Shown piece by piece: positions 1 to 7,664 of a DNA stretch of 13,818 nucleotides; position 1 is the stretch's first letter, and every line of letters begins with the position of its first letter. Below the pieces are notes generated by a model. It had not been told where the DNA came from, searched no databases, and saw only the letters and a list, made by a program, of their open reading frames with translations. Source of the stretch: Clostridiales bacterium UBA4080 (GTDB lineage Bacteria; Bacillota; Clostridia; Lachnospirales; Vallitaleaceae); assembly GCA_002381865.1 (NCBI GenBank), contig DFYO01000006.1, positions 1-13,818 on the forward strand, in the 5' to 3' direction. A program made the position numbers and the translations under genes.

Positions 1-24
1 TCTTGCAACTGTCAAAGATGGGAT
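1..24 (-). repeat. Left copy of 24-nt terminal inverted repeat
   Basis: Positions 1-24 match the reverse complement of 13795-13818 at 21 of 24 bases. The three mismatches (positions 5, 19 and 20) are all transitions. Read on the minus strand the copy contains TTTGACAG, so it includes a TTGACA -35-like hexamer (positions 15-10) pointing out of the window. It may be part of a tandem promoter, a recombinase recognition repeat or an element end; the sequence does not decide which. Confidence 0.7.
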
Positions 25-53
25 AGTATAATGGGAAGAGGCTTAAAAGTAAA
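25..53 (-). promoter_or_regulatory. Putative outward (leftward) sigma-A promoter
   Basis: On the minus strand TTTACT (53-48) is followed by a 17-nt spacer and TATACT (30-25). The left copy of the terminal inverted repeat starts immediately downstream. The arrangement parallels the much stronger promoter at the right edge, which is the main reason to take it seriously, since the -35 alone matches only 4 of 6. A + strand reading of the same bases gives TTGCAA (3-8), an 18-nt spacer and TATAAT (27-32), which could instead or also serve galE. Confidence 0.4.
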
Positions 54-173
54 GAGCTTCTGAGGTGAAGATGTCTTCTTAGGAGAAGAGGAGTATAATT
101 ATGTAAAGTATAGCGGGTACATTATAATTTTTGAAGAGAGCAAAAGATGTATAATAATAGGCAGGTATAATAA

Positions 174-190
174 TATTCATTGTATGAATA
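174..190. promoter_or_regulatory. Palindrome, possible operator upstream of galE
   Basis: TATTCAT and ATGAATA form a perfect 7-bp inverted repeat around a 3-base centre. The size suits a dimeric regulator site, but the bases are AT-rich and such palindromes also occur by chance. It lies about 115 bases before the galE start. Confidence 0.25.
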
Positions 191-306
191 AGAAATTTTT
201 GATAGAATTAGAGAAGATAATTATGTGTTTTAAGAAGTAATTTTATTTGAGAAGCAGGCTTGTTTTTTTTGAAAAAGGCAGGACATATTATACGAGGAGG
301 GGCATA

Positions 307-1323
307 ATGAAAATATTAGTTACAGGCGGAGCAGGATATATAGGCTCACATACGTGTATTGAGCTTTTAGAGAAGGGGTATGAAATAATAGTCGCAGATA
401 ATTTTTCTAATAGCAGCCCTGAGGTTTTAAAACGAATAGAAAAAATAACAGGTAAAAAATTTCAAAGCTACCAAGTTGATTTGATAGAAAAAGAAGAGCT
501 TGAAATAATCTTTAAAGAAAATAGTATTGATGCAGTAATACATTTTGCAGGATTAAAAGCGGTAGGAGAATCAGTAAAACTGCCCTTAAAATATTATCAG
601 AATAATATCACGGGAACACTAATGCTATGTGAGCTTATGGAAAAGTACAAAGTGAAAAAAATGGTTTTTAGTTCATCTGCTACGGTATATGGTATGAATA
701 ATATTTCTCCATTTAAAGAGGACCTGCCATTAAGTGCAACTAATCCCTATGGCTGGACCAAGCTTATGATAGAACAGATTTTAAGAGACATTTATGTGGC
801 AGATAACAATTGGAGTATTGTATTACTTAGGTACTTTAATCCAATAGGTGCACATAATAGTGGAATGATAGGAGAGAATCCAAAAGGAATACCAAATAAT
901 CTTATGCCTTTTATAACACAGGTAGCGGTTGGAAAGCTTGAGCAGCTTAGTGTATTTGGAAATAACTATAACACTCCGGATGGGACAGGAATACGGGATT
1001 ATATTCATGTTACGGATTTAGCAAAGGGACATGTTAAGGCTATTAACTATTTGGAGAGCTTTAAGGGAGCAGAAGCAATAAATCTTGGTACAGGAAAGGG
1101 TTATAGTGTTCTTGAATTGGTAGATACCTTTTCAAAGGTGAACAATATAGAAATTCCATACAAAATAGTAGAAGCACGTGCGGGTGATATTGCAGAATGC
1201 TATGCAAATCCTGAAAAAGCAAATATCCTACTAGGCTGGAAAACAGAAAAATCTCTTGAGGATATGTGCAGAGATTCATGGAATTGGCAAAAAGAAAACC
1301 CAAGCGGATATGAAAAGCTTTAA
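307..1323 (+). CDS. galE: UDP-glucose/UDP-N-acetylhexosamine 4-epimerase GalE
   Basis: This cytosolic enzyme interconverts UDP-glucose and UDP-galactose, and in some members the N-acetylated forms, through a tightly bound NAD. The 338-residue protein starts with the Rossmann motif TGGAGYIGSH (residues 6-15). It has the catalytic SSSATVYG segment with Ser124 and the YxxxK pair Tyr148/Lys152, the same spacing as in E. coli GalE, which is also 338 residues. The ATG at 307 is chosen because GAGGAGGGG ends 4 bases before it and the Rossmann strand begins at once. The reading frame is open for 20 codons upstream (from 247), but that extension precedes the ribosome binding site and is unlike GalE. 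As first gene of the locus it probably supplies a galactose or N-acetylgalactosamine donor. A 194-base gap and a promoter separate it from the next gene, so it may be transcribed separately. Confidence 0.95.
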   Translation: MKILVTGGAGYIGSHTCIELLEKGYEIIVADNFSNSSPEVLKRIEKITGKKFQSYQVDLIEKEELEIIFKENSIDAVIHFAGLKAVGESVKLPLKYYQNNITGTLMLCELMEKYKVKKMVFSSSATVYGMNNISPFKEDLPLSATNPYGWTKLMIEQILRDIYVADNNWSIVLLRYFNPIGAHNSGMIGENPKGIPNNLMPFITQVAVGKLEQLSVFGNNYNTPDGTGIRDYIHVTDLAKGHVKAINYLESFKGAEAINLGTGKGYSVLELVDTFSKVNNIEIPYKIVEARAGDIAECYANPEKANILLGWKTEKSLEDMCRDSWNWQKENPSGYEKL

Positions 1324-1457
1324 TACTTAGAACACAGCCAAACTACTAGAAAGTAATATACACTTAAAGAGCGTTGAAAGCGATTAATAATAGTGGGTAA
1401 AGAAGGAGTTTTGCCTATTTAGAAGTTGAGGACAAACAAAAAGCATAAAATTTTGTA

Positions 1458-1486
1458 TGGATATAGTGTGACAGTTATGTTACAAT
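1458..1486 (+). promoter_or_regulatory. Putative extended -10 promoter for the decarboxylase gene
   Basis: TGGATA (1458-1463), a 17-nt spacer and TACAAT (1481-1486) with TGT just before the -10, giving an extended -10 element. It lies 31 bases before the ATG of the next gene. The rest of the 1324-1517 gap shows no gene and no clear terminator after galE. Confidence 0.45.
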
Positions 1487-1517
1487 AAAGTGAACAAATA
1501 AGCTTTGGGGGTTGAAG

Positions 1518-2759
1518 ATGATTTTATCATATGAATTATTAGAAAAAATTGGAAAAGATATAGGTGAATCCTTTTATATTTTAGATACGGAGCAGTTTAA
1601 AAAGAACTTTCAGGAGCTTAGCAGTGCGTTTAATATGATTTATTCAAAAACGTATATTGCATATTCGTACAAAACTAACTATATACCAAGAGTATGTAAA
1701 ATAGTAGATCAGCTGGGAGGCTTTGCAGAGGTGGTTTCTGATATGGAAGCTGCAATTGCTGAAAAAGCAGGGGTTTTGCCGAGCAATATCTATTTTAACG
1801 GGCCGTATAAAAATCCTCAAGAATTAGAACGCCTGTTGTTGTTAGGAACAAAGGTGAATATTGATTCCTACAATGATTTTGAGGTTATCAAAGCAATAGC
1901 AGAAAGGCATCAGGATAAAAGCTTTTCAGTCGGAATAAGATGTAATTTTGACATTAAAAACGGAATAAAATCAAGATTCGGAGTTGATGTAACAGGCAAG
2001 GATTTTTTGGCAATCCTAAAGGAAATTAGAGACAGCATCAATATTAAAGTGATAGGACTACATTGCCATTTCTCATCAAGATGCTTAGATACCTGGTCAA
2101 ACAGGGTTAAAGGAATTATTGAAATCGGTGAAAAATATTTTGACAATGAGCTTGAATACATTAGCCTTGGAGGCGGAATGTATGGAAAGATGGCAGATTG
2201 CTTGAAGGAGCAGTTTGAAGGTCATATTCCATGCTATGAGGAGTATGCAAGAGTTGTTGCAACAGAATTTAGCCGCCACTATGGAGCTTATCCAGAGGAT
2301 AAAAAGCCAATGCTATTAATTGAACCTGGAAGTGCTCTGGCAGGCGATATTATGAAGTTTGCATCGAAGGTAATCAGCATAAAGGATGTCAGAGGCAAAA
2401 AAATAGCAACACTTAAGGGTAGTGTCTATAATATCAATCCTACCTTGAACAAGAAAAATCCACCAATTACCGTTTTTAATAATAACAATACTAAAGATAT
2501 TAAGGAATATAAGCACTTGGATTTTGGAGGATTTACATGTATTGAGGCAGATTTTCTTTACAGAGGGTACAATGGAAATGTTGCTGTTGGAGATTATGTA
2601 ATGTTTGATAATGTGGGATCATATTCGGTGGTTTTGAAGCCTCCATTTATTCTTCCTAATTTTGCAATTGTTGAGTATGACCAGCAAACAAATCATATAG
2701 AAATTGTAAAAAGACAAGAAACCTTTGAGGATGTATTTCAGACCTATAGCTTTAATTAG
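1518..2759 (+). CDS. LysA-like PLP-dependent decarboxylase, fold type III
   Basis: The 413-residue protein belongs to the alanine-racemase-fold decarboxylases (diaminopimelate, ornithine and carboxynorspermidine decarboxylases). It has an N-terminal TIM barrel and a C-terminal beta domain. Visible landmarks are the PLP lysine in YSYKTNY (Lys52), HCHFSSR (182-188), the phosphate-binding GGG (218-220), EPG (269-271), the catalytic cysteine in TCIEADFL (Cys341) with its following Glu and Asp, and GSYS near Tyr369. The usual EPGR of diaminopimelate decarboxylase reads EPGS here. That arginine helps hold a substrate carboxylate, so the substrate is probably not diaminopimelate. The ATG at 1518 has GGGGG at 1507-1511 at good distance; the TTG at 1512 directly abuts it and is rejected. 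Neighbours suggest it makes or modifies an amino acid or amine for the polysaccharide, perhaps for the ATP-grasp ligase downstream. Family is certain, substrate unknown. Confidence 0.85.
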   Translation: MILSYELLEKIGKDIGESFYILDTEQFKKNFQELSSAFNMIYSKTYIAYSYKTNYIPRVCKIVDQLGGFAEVVSDMEAAIAEKAGVLPSNIYFNGPYKNPQELERLLLLGTKVNIDSYNDFEVIKAIAERHQDKSFSVGIRCNFDIKNGIKSRFGVDVTGKDFLAILKEIRDSINIKVIGLHCHFSSRCLDTWSNRVKGIIEIGEKYFDNELEYISLGGGMYGKMADCLKEQFEGHIPCYEEYARVVATEFSRHYGAYPEDKKPMLLIEPGSALAGDIMKFASKVISIKDVRGKKIATLKGSVYNINPTLNKKNPPITVFNNNNTKDIKEYKHLDFGGFTCIEADFLYRGYNGNVAVGDYVMFDNVGSYSVVLKPPFILPNFAIVEYDQQTNHIEIVKRQETFEDVFQTYSFN

Positions 2760-2811
2760 CAAAACAAAGAATTGTTATTGTTTTAGAGATAAGGAGCGGG
2801 TTTTAAATATA

Positions 2812-2840
2812 TTGACAAAGAAATGCATTGGCGATAAGAT
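2812..2840 (+). promoter_or_regulatory. Putative sigma-A promoter of the main operon
   Basis: Perfect TTGACA (2812-2817), a 17-nt spacer and TAAGAT (2835-2840) lie in the 176-base gap before the dehydratase gene. The predicted start leaves a leader of about 90 bases. It would drive the nine-gene run from 2936 to 13730. Confidence 0.55.
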
Positions 2841-2935
2841 GGAATAAATATTTTGAGTTGCAAACTATTGGATTGTTTTTTGTGCAGTTGATTTATCGGG
2901 ATAATGAATATGGCAATAAAAATGGAGGAATTTGG

Positions 2936-4834
2936 ATGAAAATTAAACTTAGGAGAGCCTATTTGCTTTTGTTAGACACACTTATTGTATTGTCGGCATT
3001 TTTGTTAGCGCTTTTTTTGCATTATGAGGGGCTTATTCCTGGTAGTGTACTAAAGGAGCTTGCTACATATGGGCTGGCGGTGGTCTTAATAAAGCTGTTT
3101 TTTTACTATCAGTTTTCCTTATATGACAGCTTATGGGAATATGCTTCGGTAGAAGAACTGCTGAAGGTAGTTGGGGCAGTTGGCTTATCAAGTATATGCT
3201 CTATTGCGTACTTATCGTTATTAGGACTTGATATATATCCAGGAGTATATTTTGTATCTGTTATTATTGAACTTATAATGGTTGGAGGAATGCGTTTTAG
3301 CTATCGTTTAATAAGAAGGGTAAAAAACAATAGGATTTTCTGGGGCAAGGCAAATCTTAAGAAGGTTCTTATAATTGGCTGCGGAGCAACCGCAAGTCTT
3401 GTTGGAAATGAAATGAAAAATCATCCGGAGTCCTATGGCTATGTTGTTGGTTATATAGATGATGATCCTGATAAAATTGGCAAAACAATTGGCGGAATTA
3501 AGGTTGTTGGAAACAGACATGACATTTACAGTGTTTCAAAACGCTTCAAGGTAAATGAGATAATAGTTGCAGTACCTACTGCTTCTCCGTCGGATATGAA
3601 GGAAATATTAGAAGAAGCGAAAAGATGTGATGCTAAGGTAAGAATCGTACCGGGAATAATGGAAATTATTGACGGAAAGGTTTCCATGAGCAAAATCAGA
3701 GATGTAGAAATTGAAGACTTGTTAGGAAGAGATGAGGTTAATCTTAATCTTGCAGAAATTGCATCTTATCTTGAAGGCAAAACTGTATTAGTTACTGGAG
3801 GAGGAGGCTCAATCGGTTCTGAGCTATGCCGACAGATTGCCAGATTTAATCCTAAGAAGCTAGTCATTTTAGATATTTATGAGAATAATGCATATGATAT
3901 TCAAAAAGAGCTGCTGTCTCAGTACGGAGACAATTTGATTTTAGAGGTTTTGATTGCATCGGTAAGAGACAGGGAAACAATTTTTGATATTGTTGCAAAG
4001 CTTAAACCAAATGTAATATTTCACGCAGCGGCACACAAGCATGTACCTTTAATGGAGGATTCACCAAAAGAAGCAATTAAAAACAATGTGTTTGGAACTA
4101 TGAATGTTGCAGAAGCCGCTAATGACTACAATGTTGACAGATTTGTTCTTATATCAACGGATAAGGCAGTAAATCCAACCAATGTTATGGGTGCAAGTAA
4201 AAGAATGTGTGAAATGATAGTTAACGGACTAGGAAAAACAAGCAAGACAAAGTTCACAGCAGTTCGTTTTGGAAACGTGCTTGGAAGTAATGGATCGGTT
4301 ATTCCGCTTTTTAAAAAGCAAATTAGCGAGGGAGGACCGGTTACCTTAACACATATGGAAATAATTAGATATTTTATGACAATACAAGAGGCTTCTCAGC
4401 TTGTAATTCAAGCAGGGGCAATTGCAAAGGGTGGAGAGGTTTTTGTTCTTGATATGGGAGAACCAGTAAAAATATATGATTTGGCAGTTGATTTAATTAA
4501 GCTTTCGGGACTTGAGCCACATAAGGATATAGAGATTGAGGTTACAGGCTTAAGGCCAGGAGAAAAATTGTTTGAAGAGCTTTTAATGGAAGAGGAAGGA
4601 CTTGTAAATACCAAGTACAAGAAAATTTTTATTGGAAAAGCTGGAGATTTTGCATATCCGATATTAAAAAAATCTTTCGCGCGCTTAATGGAGGACCTGC
4701 CTGCCCTTGACAATGACGAGCTTAGAGAATGTCTTACTCGATTAGTTCCAACATATAGTTATGCTGGAAACGAGCAGAAAGATAATAAGGTAGTTAATAT
4801 TTCCAGTGAAGTACGAAGAATTAAAGAAAATTAA
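2936..4834 (+). CDS. pglF: PglF-type UDP-GlcNAc 4,6-dehydratase, membrane-anchored
   Basis: It catalyses NAD(P)-dependent conversion of UDP-GlcNAc to the UDP-4-keto-6-deoxy sugar, the first step towards bacillosamine-type sugars. The 632-residue protein has about four N-terminal membrane segments (roughly residues 8-125), a first nucleotide-binding domain with GCGATAS (148-154) and the catalytic short-chain dehydrogenase domain starting at TGGGGSIGSE (287-296). The active-site segment STDKAVNPTNVMGASK has Thr-Asp-Lys (408-410), Met418 and Lys422. Methionine where classic members have tyrosine is the PglF/WbpM signature, as opposed to FlaA1/PseB. LRPGEKLFEELL (539-550) is also family-typical. 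The ATG at 2936 follows GGAGGA by 6 bases. The open frame reaches back to 2828, but the extra 36 residues precede the ribosome binding site and overlap the promoter. It sits directly upstream of the matching aminotransferase. Confidence 0.92.
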   Translation: MKIKLRRAYLLLLDTLIVLSAFLLALFLHYEGLIPGSVLKELATYGLAVVLIKLFFYYQFSLYDSLWEYASVEELLKVVGAVGLSSICSIAYLSLLGLDIYPGVYFVSVIIELIMVGGMRFSYRLIRRVKNNRIFWGKANLKKVLIIGCGATASLVGNEMKNHPESYGYVVGYIDDDPDKIGKTIGGIKVVGNRHDIYSVSKRFKVNEIIVAVPTASPSDMKEILEEAKRCDAKVRIVPGIMEIIDGKVSMSKIRDVEIEDLLGRDEVNLNLAEIASYLEGKTVLVTGGGGSIGSELCRQIARFNPKKLVILDIYENNAYDIQKELLSQYGDNLILEVLIASVRDRETIFDIVAKLKPNVIFHAAAHKHVPLMEDSPKEAIKNNVFGTMNVAEAANDYNVDRFVLISTDKAVNPTNVMGASKRMCEMIVNGLGKTSKTKFTAVRFGNVLGSNGSVIPLFKKQISEGGPVTLTHMEIIRYFMTIQEASQLVIQAGAIAKGGEVFVLDMGEPVKIYDLAVDLIKLSGLEPHKDIEIEVTGLRPGEKLFEELLMEEEGLVNTKYKKIFIGKAGDFAYPILKKSFARLMEDLPALDNDELRECLTRLVPTYSYAGNEQKDNKVVNISSEVRRIKEN

Positions 4835-4855
4835 ATAGCTTGAGATAAATCATTA

Positions 4856-4884
4856 TTGACAGAGAGAGGATAACAATATATAAA
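4856..4884 (+). promoter_or_regulatory. Promoter-like sequence overlapping the start of the aminotransferase gene
   Basis: TTGACA (4856-4861), a 17-nt spacer and TATAAA (4879-4884) end one base before the ATG at 4886. RNA from this site would begin around 4891, inside the gene, and would lack that ATG. An in-frame ATG at 4937 preceded by GAAGGA (4925-4930) could start such a message. It may be a chance match in AT-rich DNA or a source of an internal transcript. Confidence 0.3.
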
Positions 4885-4885
4885 A

Positions 4886-5992
4886 ATGGAAAAAATATAT
4901 TTGGCTTCACCACATATGAGTGATGAAGGATATGAAATGGATTATATTAAGGAAGCCTTTAGAACAAATTGGATTGCGCCACTTGGTGAAAATGTAACTG
5001 AATTTGAAAATGAATTTGCATGCTATGTAAAAGCTCAGAATGCAGCAGCTCTGTCTAGCGGAACGGCTGCAATACATCTTGCCCTTATTGCAGCAGGAGT
5101 AGGAGAAGGGGATATTGTTTTTTGTCCTACGCTGACCTTTTCTGCCACAGTTAATCCGGTTCTTTATCAAAAAGCAATACCGGTATTTATTGAAAGTGAT
5201 ATTGATAGTTGGAATATGAGTCCAGAAGCCTTAGAAGCAGCCTTTTTGAAATATAAGCCGAAGGCTGTTTTAGTTGTTCATATATATGGTCTTTCAGCAG
5301 ATATGGATAGAATAACAGAAATATGTTCAAGATATGAAGTGCCGATTATAGAAGATGCTGCCGAATCATTAGGGACTCTTTACAAGGGAAAGCAGACAGG
5401 AACCTTTGGAGAATATGGAGTGTATTCCTTTAATGGCAACAAGATTATTACGACCTCAGGGGGTGGAATGCTAGTTTCTGAGTCGAAGGAAAAAATAGAT
5501 AAGGTTAGATTCTGGGCAACTCAAAGCAGAGATGCAGCAAGACATTATCAGCATTCAGAAATCGGATATAATTACAGACTTAGCAATGTATTAGCTGGAA
5601 TTGGAAGAGGACAGCTTAAGGTTTTAGATAAAAGAATAGCTAGAAAAAAAGAAATATTTGAATACTACAGGCAAGAGCTATCAAGCCTTGAGAAGGTTGA
5701 ACTAATGCCAGTCAATGAATGGAATGAGCCTAATTACTGGTTATGCTGTATGCTAACAAGAGGTAGTGTAAGACCCTTAGATATTATGGAGGCTTTAGAA
5801 AAAGAAGATATTGAATCAAGGCCAATATGGAAGCCAATGCATATGCAGCCGATATTTGAAAAGTATGAGGTTGTTGGAGCTCCTGTATCTGAGGAGCTGT
5901 TTGAAAATGGTGTTTGTCTTCCAAGCGATACAAAGATGACAAATGAAGATTTAGCAAGAATAGTCAAAACAATAAAGAAGCTGTGGGAATAA
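4886..5992 (+). CDS. pglE: PglE-type DegT/DnrJ/EryC1 sugar aminotransferase
   Basis: A PLP- and glutamate-dependent aminotransferase that would turn the 4-keto product of the dehydratase upstream into a UDP-4-amino-4,6-dideoxy-N-acetylhexosamine. The 368-residue protein shows SSGTAA (57-62) for phosphate binding, EDAAE with the PLP-contacting Asp157, and NGNKIITTSGGGML with the Schiff-base Lys186. The segment around Lys186, the N-terminal ASPHM and the TNWIAPLGENV stretch (28-38) closely resemble PglE of Campylobacter. The ATG at 4886 is kept because ASPHM belongs to the family. However, the nearest Shine-Dalgarno-like run, AGAGAGGA (4863-4870), is about 15 bases upstream, unusually far. A shorter product from Met18 (ATG at 4937) has a better-spaced GAAGGA but would lose conserved sequence. 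It lies 51 bases after pglF and 25 before pglC. Confidence 0.92.
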   Translation: MEKIYLASPHMSDEGYEMDYIKEAFRTNWIAPLGENVTEFENEFACYVKAQNAAALSSGTAAIHLALIAAGVGEGDIVFCPTLTFSATVNPVLYQKAIPVFIESDIDSWNMSPEALEAAFLKYKPKAVLVVHIYGLSADMDRITEICSRYEVPIIEDAAESLGTLYKGKQTGTFGEYGVYSFNGNKIITTSGGGMLVSESKEKIDKVRFWATQSRDAARHYQHSEIGYNYRLSNVLAGIGRGQLKVLDKRIARKKEIFEYYRQELSSLEKVELMPVNEWNEPNYWLCCMLTRGSVRPLDIMEALEKEDIESRPIWKPMHMQPIFEKYEVVGAPVSEELFENGVCLPSDTKMTNEDLARIVKTIKKLWE

Positions 5993-6017
5993 AAAAGAGC
6001 AAAAGGGAAGAATACTT

Positions 6018-6662
6018 ATGAATACACATAAAAAAACTCTTTATGAAAGATTTTTCAAAAGGCTGTTAGATTTTATCGGAGCACTTCTTGCAATTGTTTT
6101 CTTGTCACCGTTATTATTAGTGCTTCTGTTTATAGTTAGAGTTAAAATGGGAAAACCTGGCATTTTTAAGCATTTGCGTCCAGGAAAAAACGAAAAAATT
6201 TTTACTCTTTATAAATTCAGATCGATGACAAATAAAACAGATGAAATGGGCGAATTATTGCCGCCTGATATAAGACTAACGCCCTTTGGAAAAATGTTCA
6301 GAAGTACTTCGCTAGATGAGCTTCCAGAGCTTTTTAATATCTTAAAGGGAGATATGTCCTTTGTAGGACCACGACCTTTGTTGATTGAGTATTTGCCAAG
6401 ATATAATGAGAGACAAAAAAGACGCCATAATGTAAGGCCTGGACTTACAGGGCTTGCACAGGTAAAGGGTAGAAATGCCATATCTTGGGAAGAAAAGTTT
6501 GATTATGACATTGAATATGTTGACAATATTACATTTTTAAAGGACCTACAGATTATTTATTTGACCTTCTTGATTGTTTTTTCCAGAAAGGGAGTAAATA
6601 AAAAGGGTGAAGAATTAATGGAAAGCTTTATGGGAACAGAAGAAAATAATCAGCAAGAATAA
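6018..6662 (+). CDS. pglC: PglC-type phosphoglycosyl transferase (initiating sugar transferase)
   Basis: A monotopic membrane enzyme that transfers phosphosugar from a UDP-sugar to undecaprenyl phosphate and so starts the lipid-linked glycan. The 214-residue protein has one N-terminal hydrophobic re-entrant helix (about 16-40, broken by Ser30-Pro31), a basic RPGKNEK loop (54-60) and YKFRSM (65-70). The catalytic Asp-Glu dyad is in STSLDELPELFNILKGDMSF (D100/E101). VGPRPLL (116-122) and RPGLTGLAQVKGRNAISWEEKF follow. Length and sequence fit the small PglC group rather than the large WbaP/WcaJ proteins, which matches the PglF and PglE enzymes made just upstream. Its substrate is therefore probably a UDP-bacillosamine-type sugar. 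AGGGAAG (6004-6010) is well placed for the ATG at 6018. Confidence 0.92.
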   Translation: MNTHKKTLYERFFKRLLDFIGALLAIVFLSPLLLVLLFIVRVKMGKPGIFKHLRPGKNEKIFTLYKFRSMTNKTDEMGELLPPDIRLTPFGKMFRSTSLDELPELFNILKGDMSFVGPRPLLIEYLPRYNERQKRRHNVRPGLTGLAQVKGRNAISWEEKFDYDIEYVDNITFLKDLQIIYLTFLIVFSRKGVNKKGEELMESFMGTEENNQQE

Positions 6663-6689
6663 AATGATTAAGATAGATGGGAGAAAAAG

Positions 6690-7664
6690 ATGAATATTTT
6701 AGCTACAAGTGTTGGGAGAAGAACCCAGCTATTAAAATACTTTAAAGAGCAAATAAATGGAAAAGGCAAGCTAGTGGTAACTGACAATAGTCCATTAGCA
6801 CCTGCAGCCTATATTGGTGATGAATTTTATCTTGTTCCAAAGATTAATGAACCGGAATATTTAGATAGGCTCCTTGATATATGTAAAAAAGAGGATATAA
6901 AGGCAGTTTTTTCTTTGATTGATCCAGAGCTATCTATTATTGCAAAAAATGCAGGGAGATTTAATGAAATAGGGGTAAAACCAATTGTTTCAGAATATGA
7001 AGCCTGTGAAATCTGGCTGGACAAATTTGAAGCACAAAGCTTTTGCTTAGAAAGAGGCTTTAATTATGCAAAAACCTATTGTGATTTTGAGGAGTTTGAG
7101 GCTGCACTGCTGAGAGGAGAGATTAGCTTTCCGGTATTTATTAAGCCTCAGAAGGGAAGTGCCAGTCTTCATATTAGCAAGGTTACAAATATTGAGCAGG
7201 CAAAACTTATATGGGATTCTGTTCCAGACCTTATAATACAAGAGTTTTTAGATGGACAGGAATTAGGTGTCGATGTATATATAGACTTTTTGACAGAGGA
7301 AATTGTAGCAATTTTCATAAAAGAAAAAATAGCAATGAGAGCAGGAGAAACGGACAAATCAAGATCTATTAAATCAAAAGAGCTATTTGACATAATAACA
7401 AGGCTGGTTAAGCTGGCAAAGCTTAAGGGGCCAATAGATATTGACGTATTTGATGTAAATGGAAAATATTACATTTCAGAGATTAACCCTAGATTTGGAG
7501 GGGGATATTTACACGCATATGAATGTGGTGTGAATTTCCCAAAATATATTTTGAATAATTTACAAGGCATAGCTAATAGTCCAGAGATAGGAAATTATGA
7601 TGAAGATGTATATATGATGAAGCATGATACTGTAACAATAAAAAGAAAAGAGGAGCTTGAATGA
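6690..7664 (+). CDS. ATP-grasp ligase of the carbamoyl-phosphate-synthase-like group
   Basis: ATP-grasp enzymes join a carboxylate to an amine or thiol through an acyl phosphate. The 324-residue protein has a Rossmann-like N-terminal pre-ATP-grasp domain (about 1-105, starting NILATSVGRR), an ATP-binding lysine in FPVFIKPQKGSAS (Lys152), the adenine-contacting IIQEFLDGQELGVD (182-195) and the Mg-binding EINPRFGGG (264-272). AGETDKSRSI (218-227) probably forms part of the substrate loop. It lies 27 bases after pglC and overlaps the next gene by four bases (ATGA), so translation is likely coupled. Campylobacter-type clusters have the N-acetyltransferase pglD near this position, and none is present here. 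A role in attaching an acyl or aminoacyl group to the 4-amino sugar is therefore plausible but unproven. Substrates cannot be read from the sequence. Confidence 0.88.
   Translation: MNILATSVGRRTQLLKYFKEQINGKGKLVVTDNSPLAPAAYIGDEFYLVPKINEPEYLDRLLDICKKEDIKAVFSLIDPELSIIAKNAGRFNEIGVKPIVSEYEACEIWLDKFEAQSFCLERGFNYAKTYCDFEEFEAALLRGEISFPVFIKPQKGSASLHISKVTNIEQAKLIWDSVPDLIIQEFLDGQELGVDVYIDFLTEEIVAIFIKEKIAMRAGETDKSRSIKSKELFDIITRLVKLAKLKGPIDIDVFDVNGKYYISEINPRFGGGYLHAYECGVNFPKYILNNLQGIANSPEIGNYDEDVYMMKHDTVTIKRKEELE

Larger units (their letters stand above)
1..306. other. Non-coding leader region upstream of galE
   Basis: No credible gene is visible in this stretch on either strand. It is very AT-rich with several TATAAT-like hexamers (27-32, 94-99, 123-128, 150-155, 166-171), most lacking a matching -35. 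Short self-complementary segments lie at 67-89, where TCTTC at 74-78 could pair with GAAGA on either side, although only the downstream partner leaves a workable loop. A 17-bp palindrome lies at 174-190. The galE promoter is presumably here but cannot be fixed with confidence. Confidence 0.6.

Noticed and set aside
247..306. Twenty-codon upstream extension of galE from a TTG
   Set aside because: It precedes the strong GAGGAGGGG site and is not part of GalE proteins, which start at the Rossmann motif.
2761..2784. AAAACAA/TTGTTTT inverted repeat after the decarboxylase as a terminator
   Set aside because: The 7-bp stem has a single G-C pair, a 10-base loop and no U-run after it, so it is too weak.
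2828..2935. 36-codon upstream extension of the dehydratase
   Set aside because: It overlaps the predicted promoter, and the GGAGGA site points to the ATG at 2936.
4408..4713. Minus-strand open frame of about 100 codons inside the dehydratase gene
   Set aside because: It is antisense to a well-conserved coding region, has no ribosome binding site and no recognisable domain. The same holds for the other minus-strand frames.
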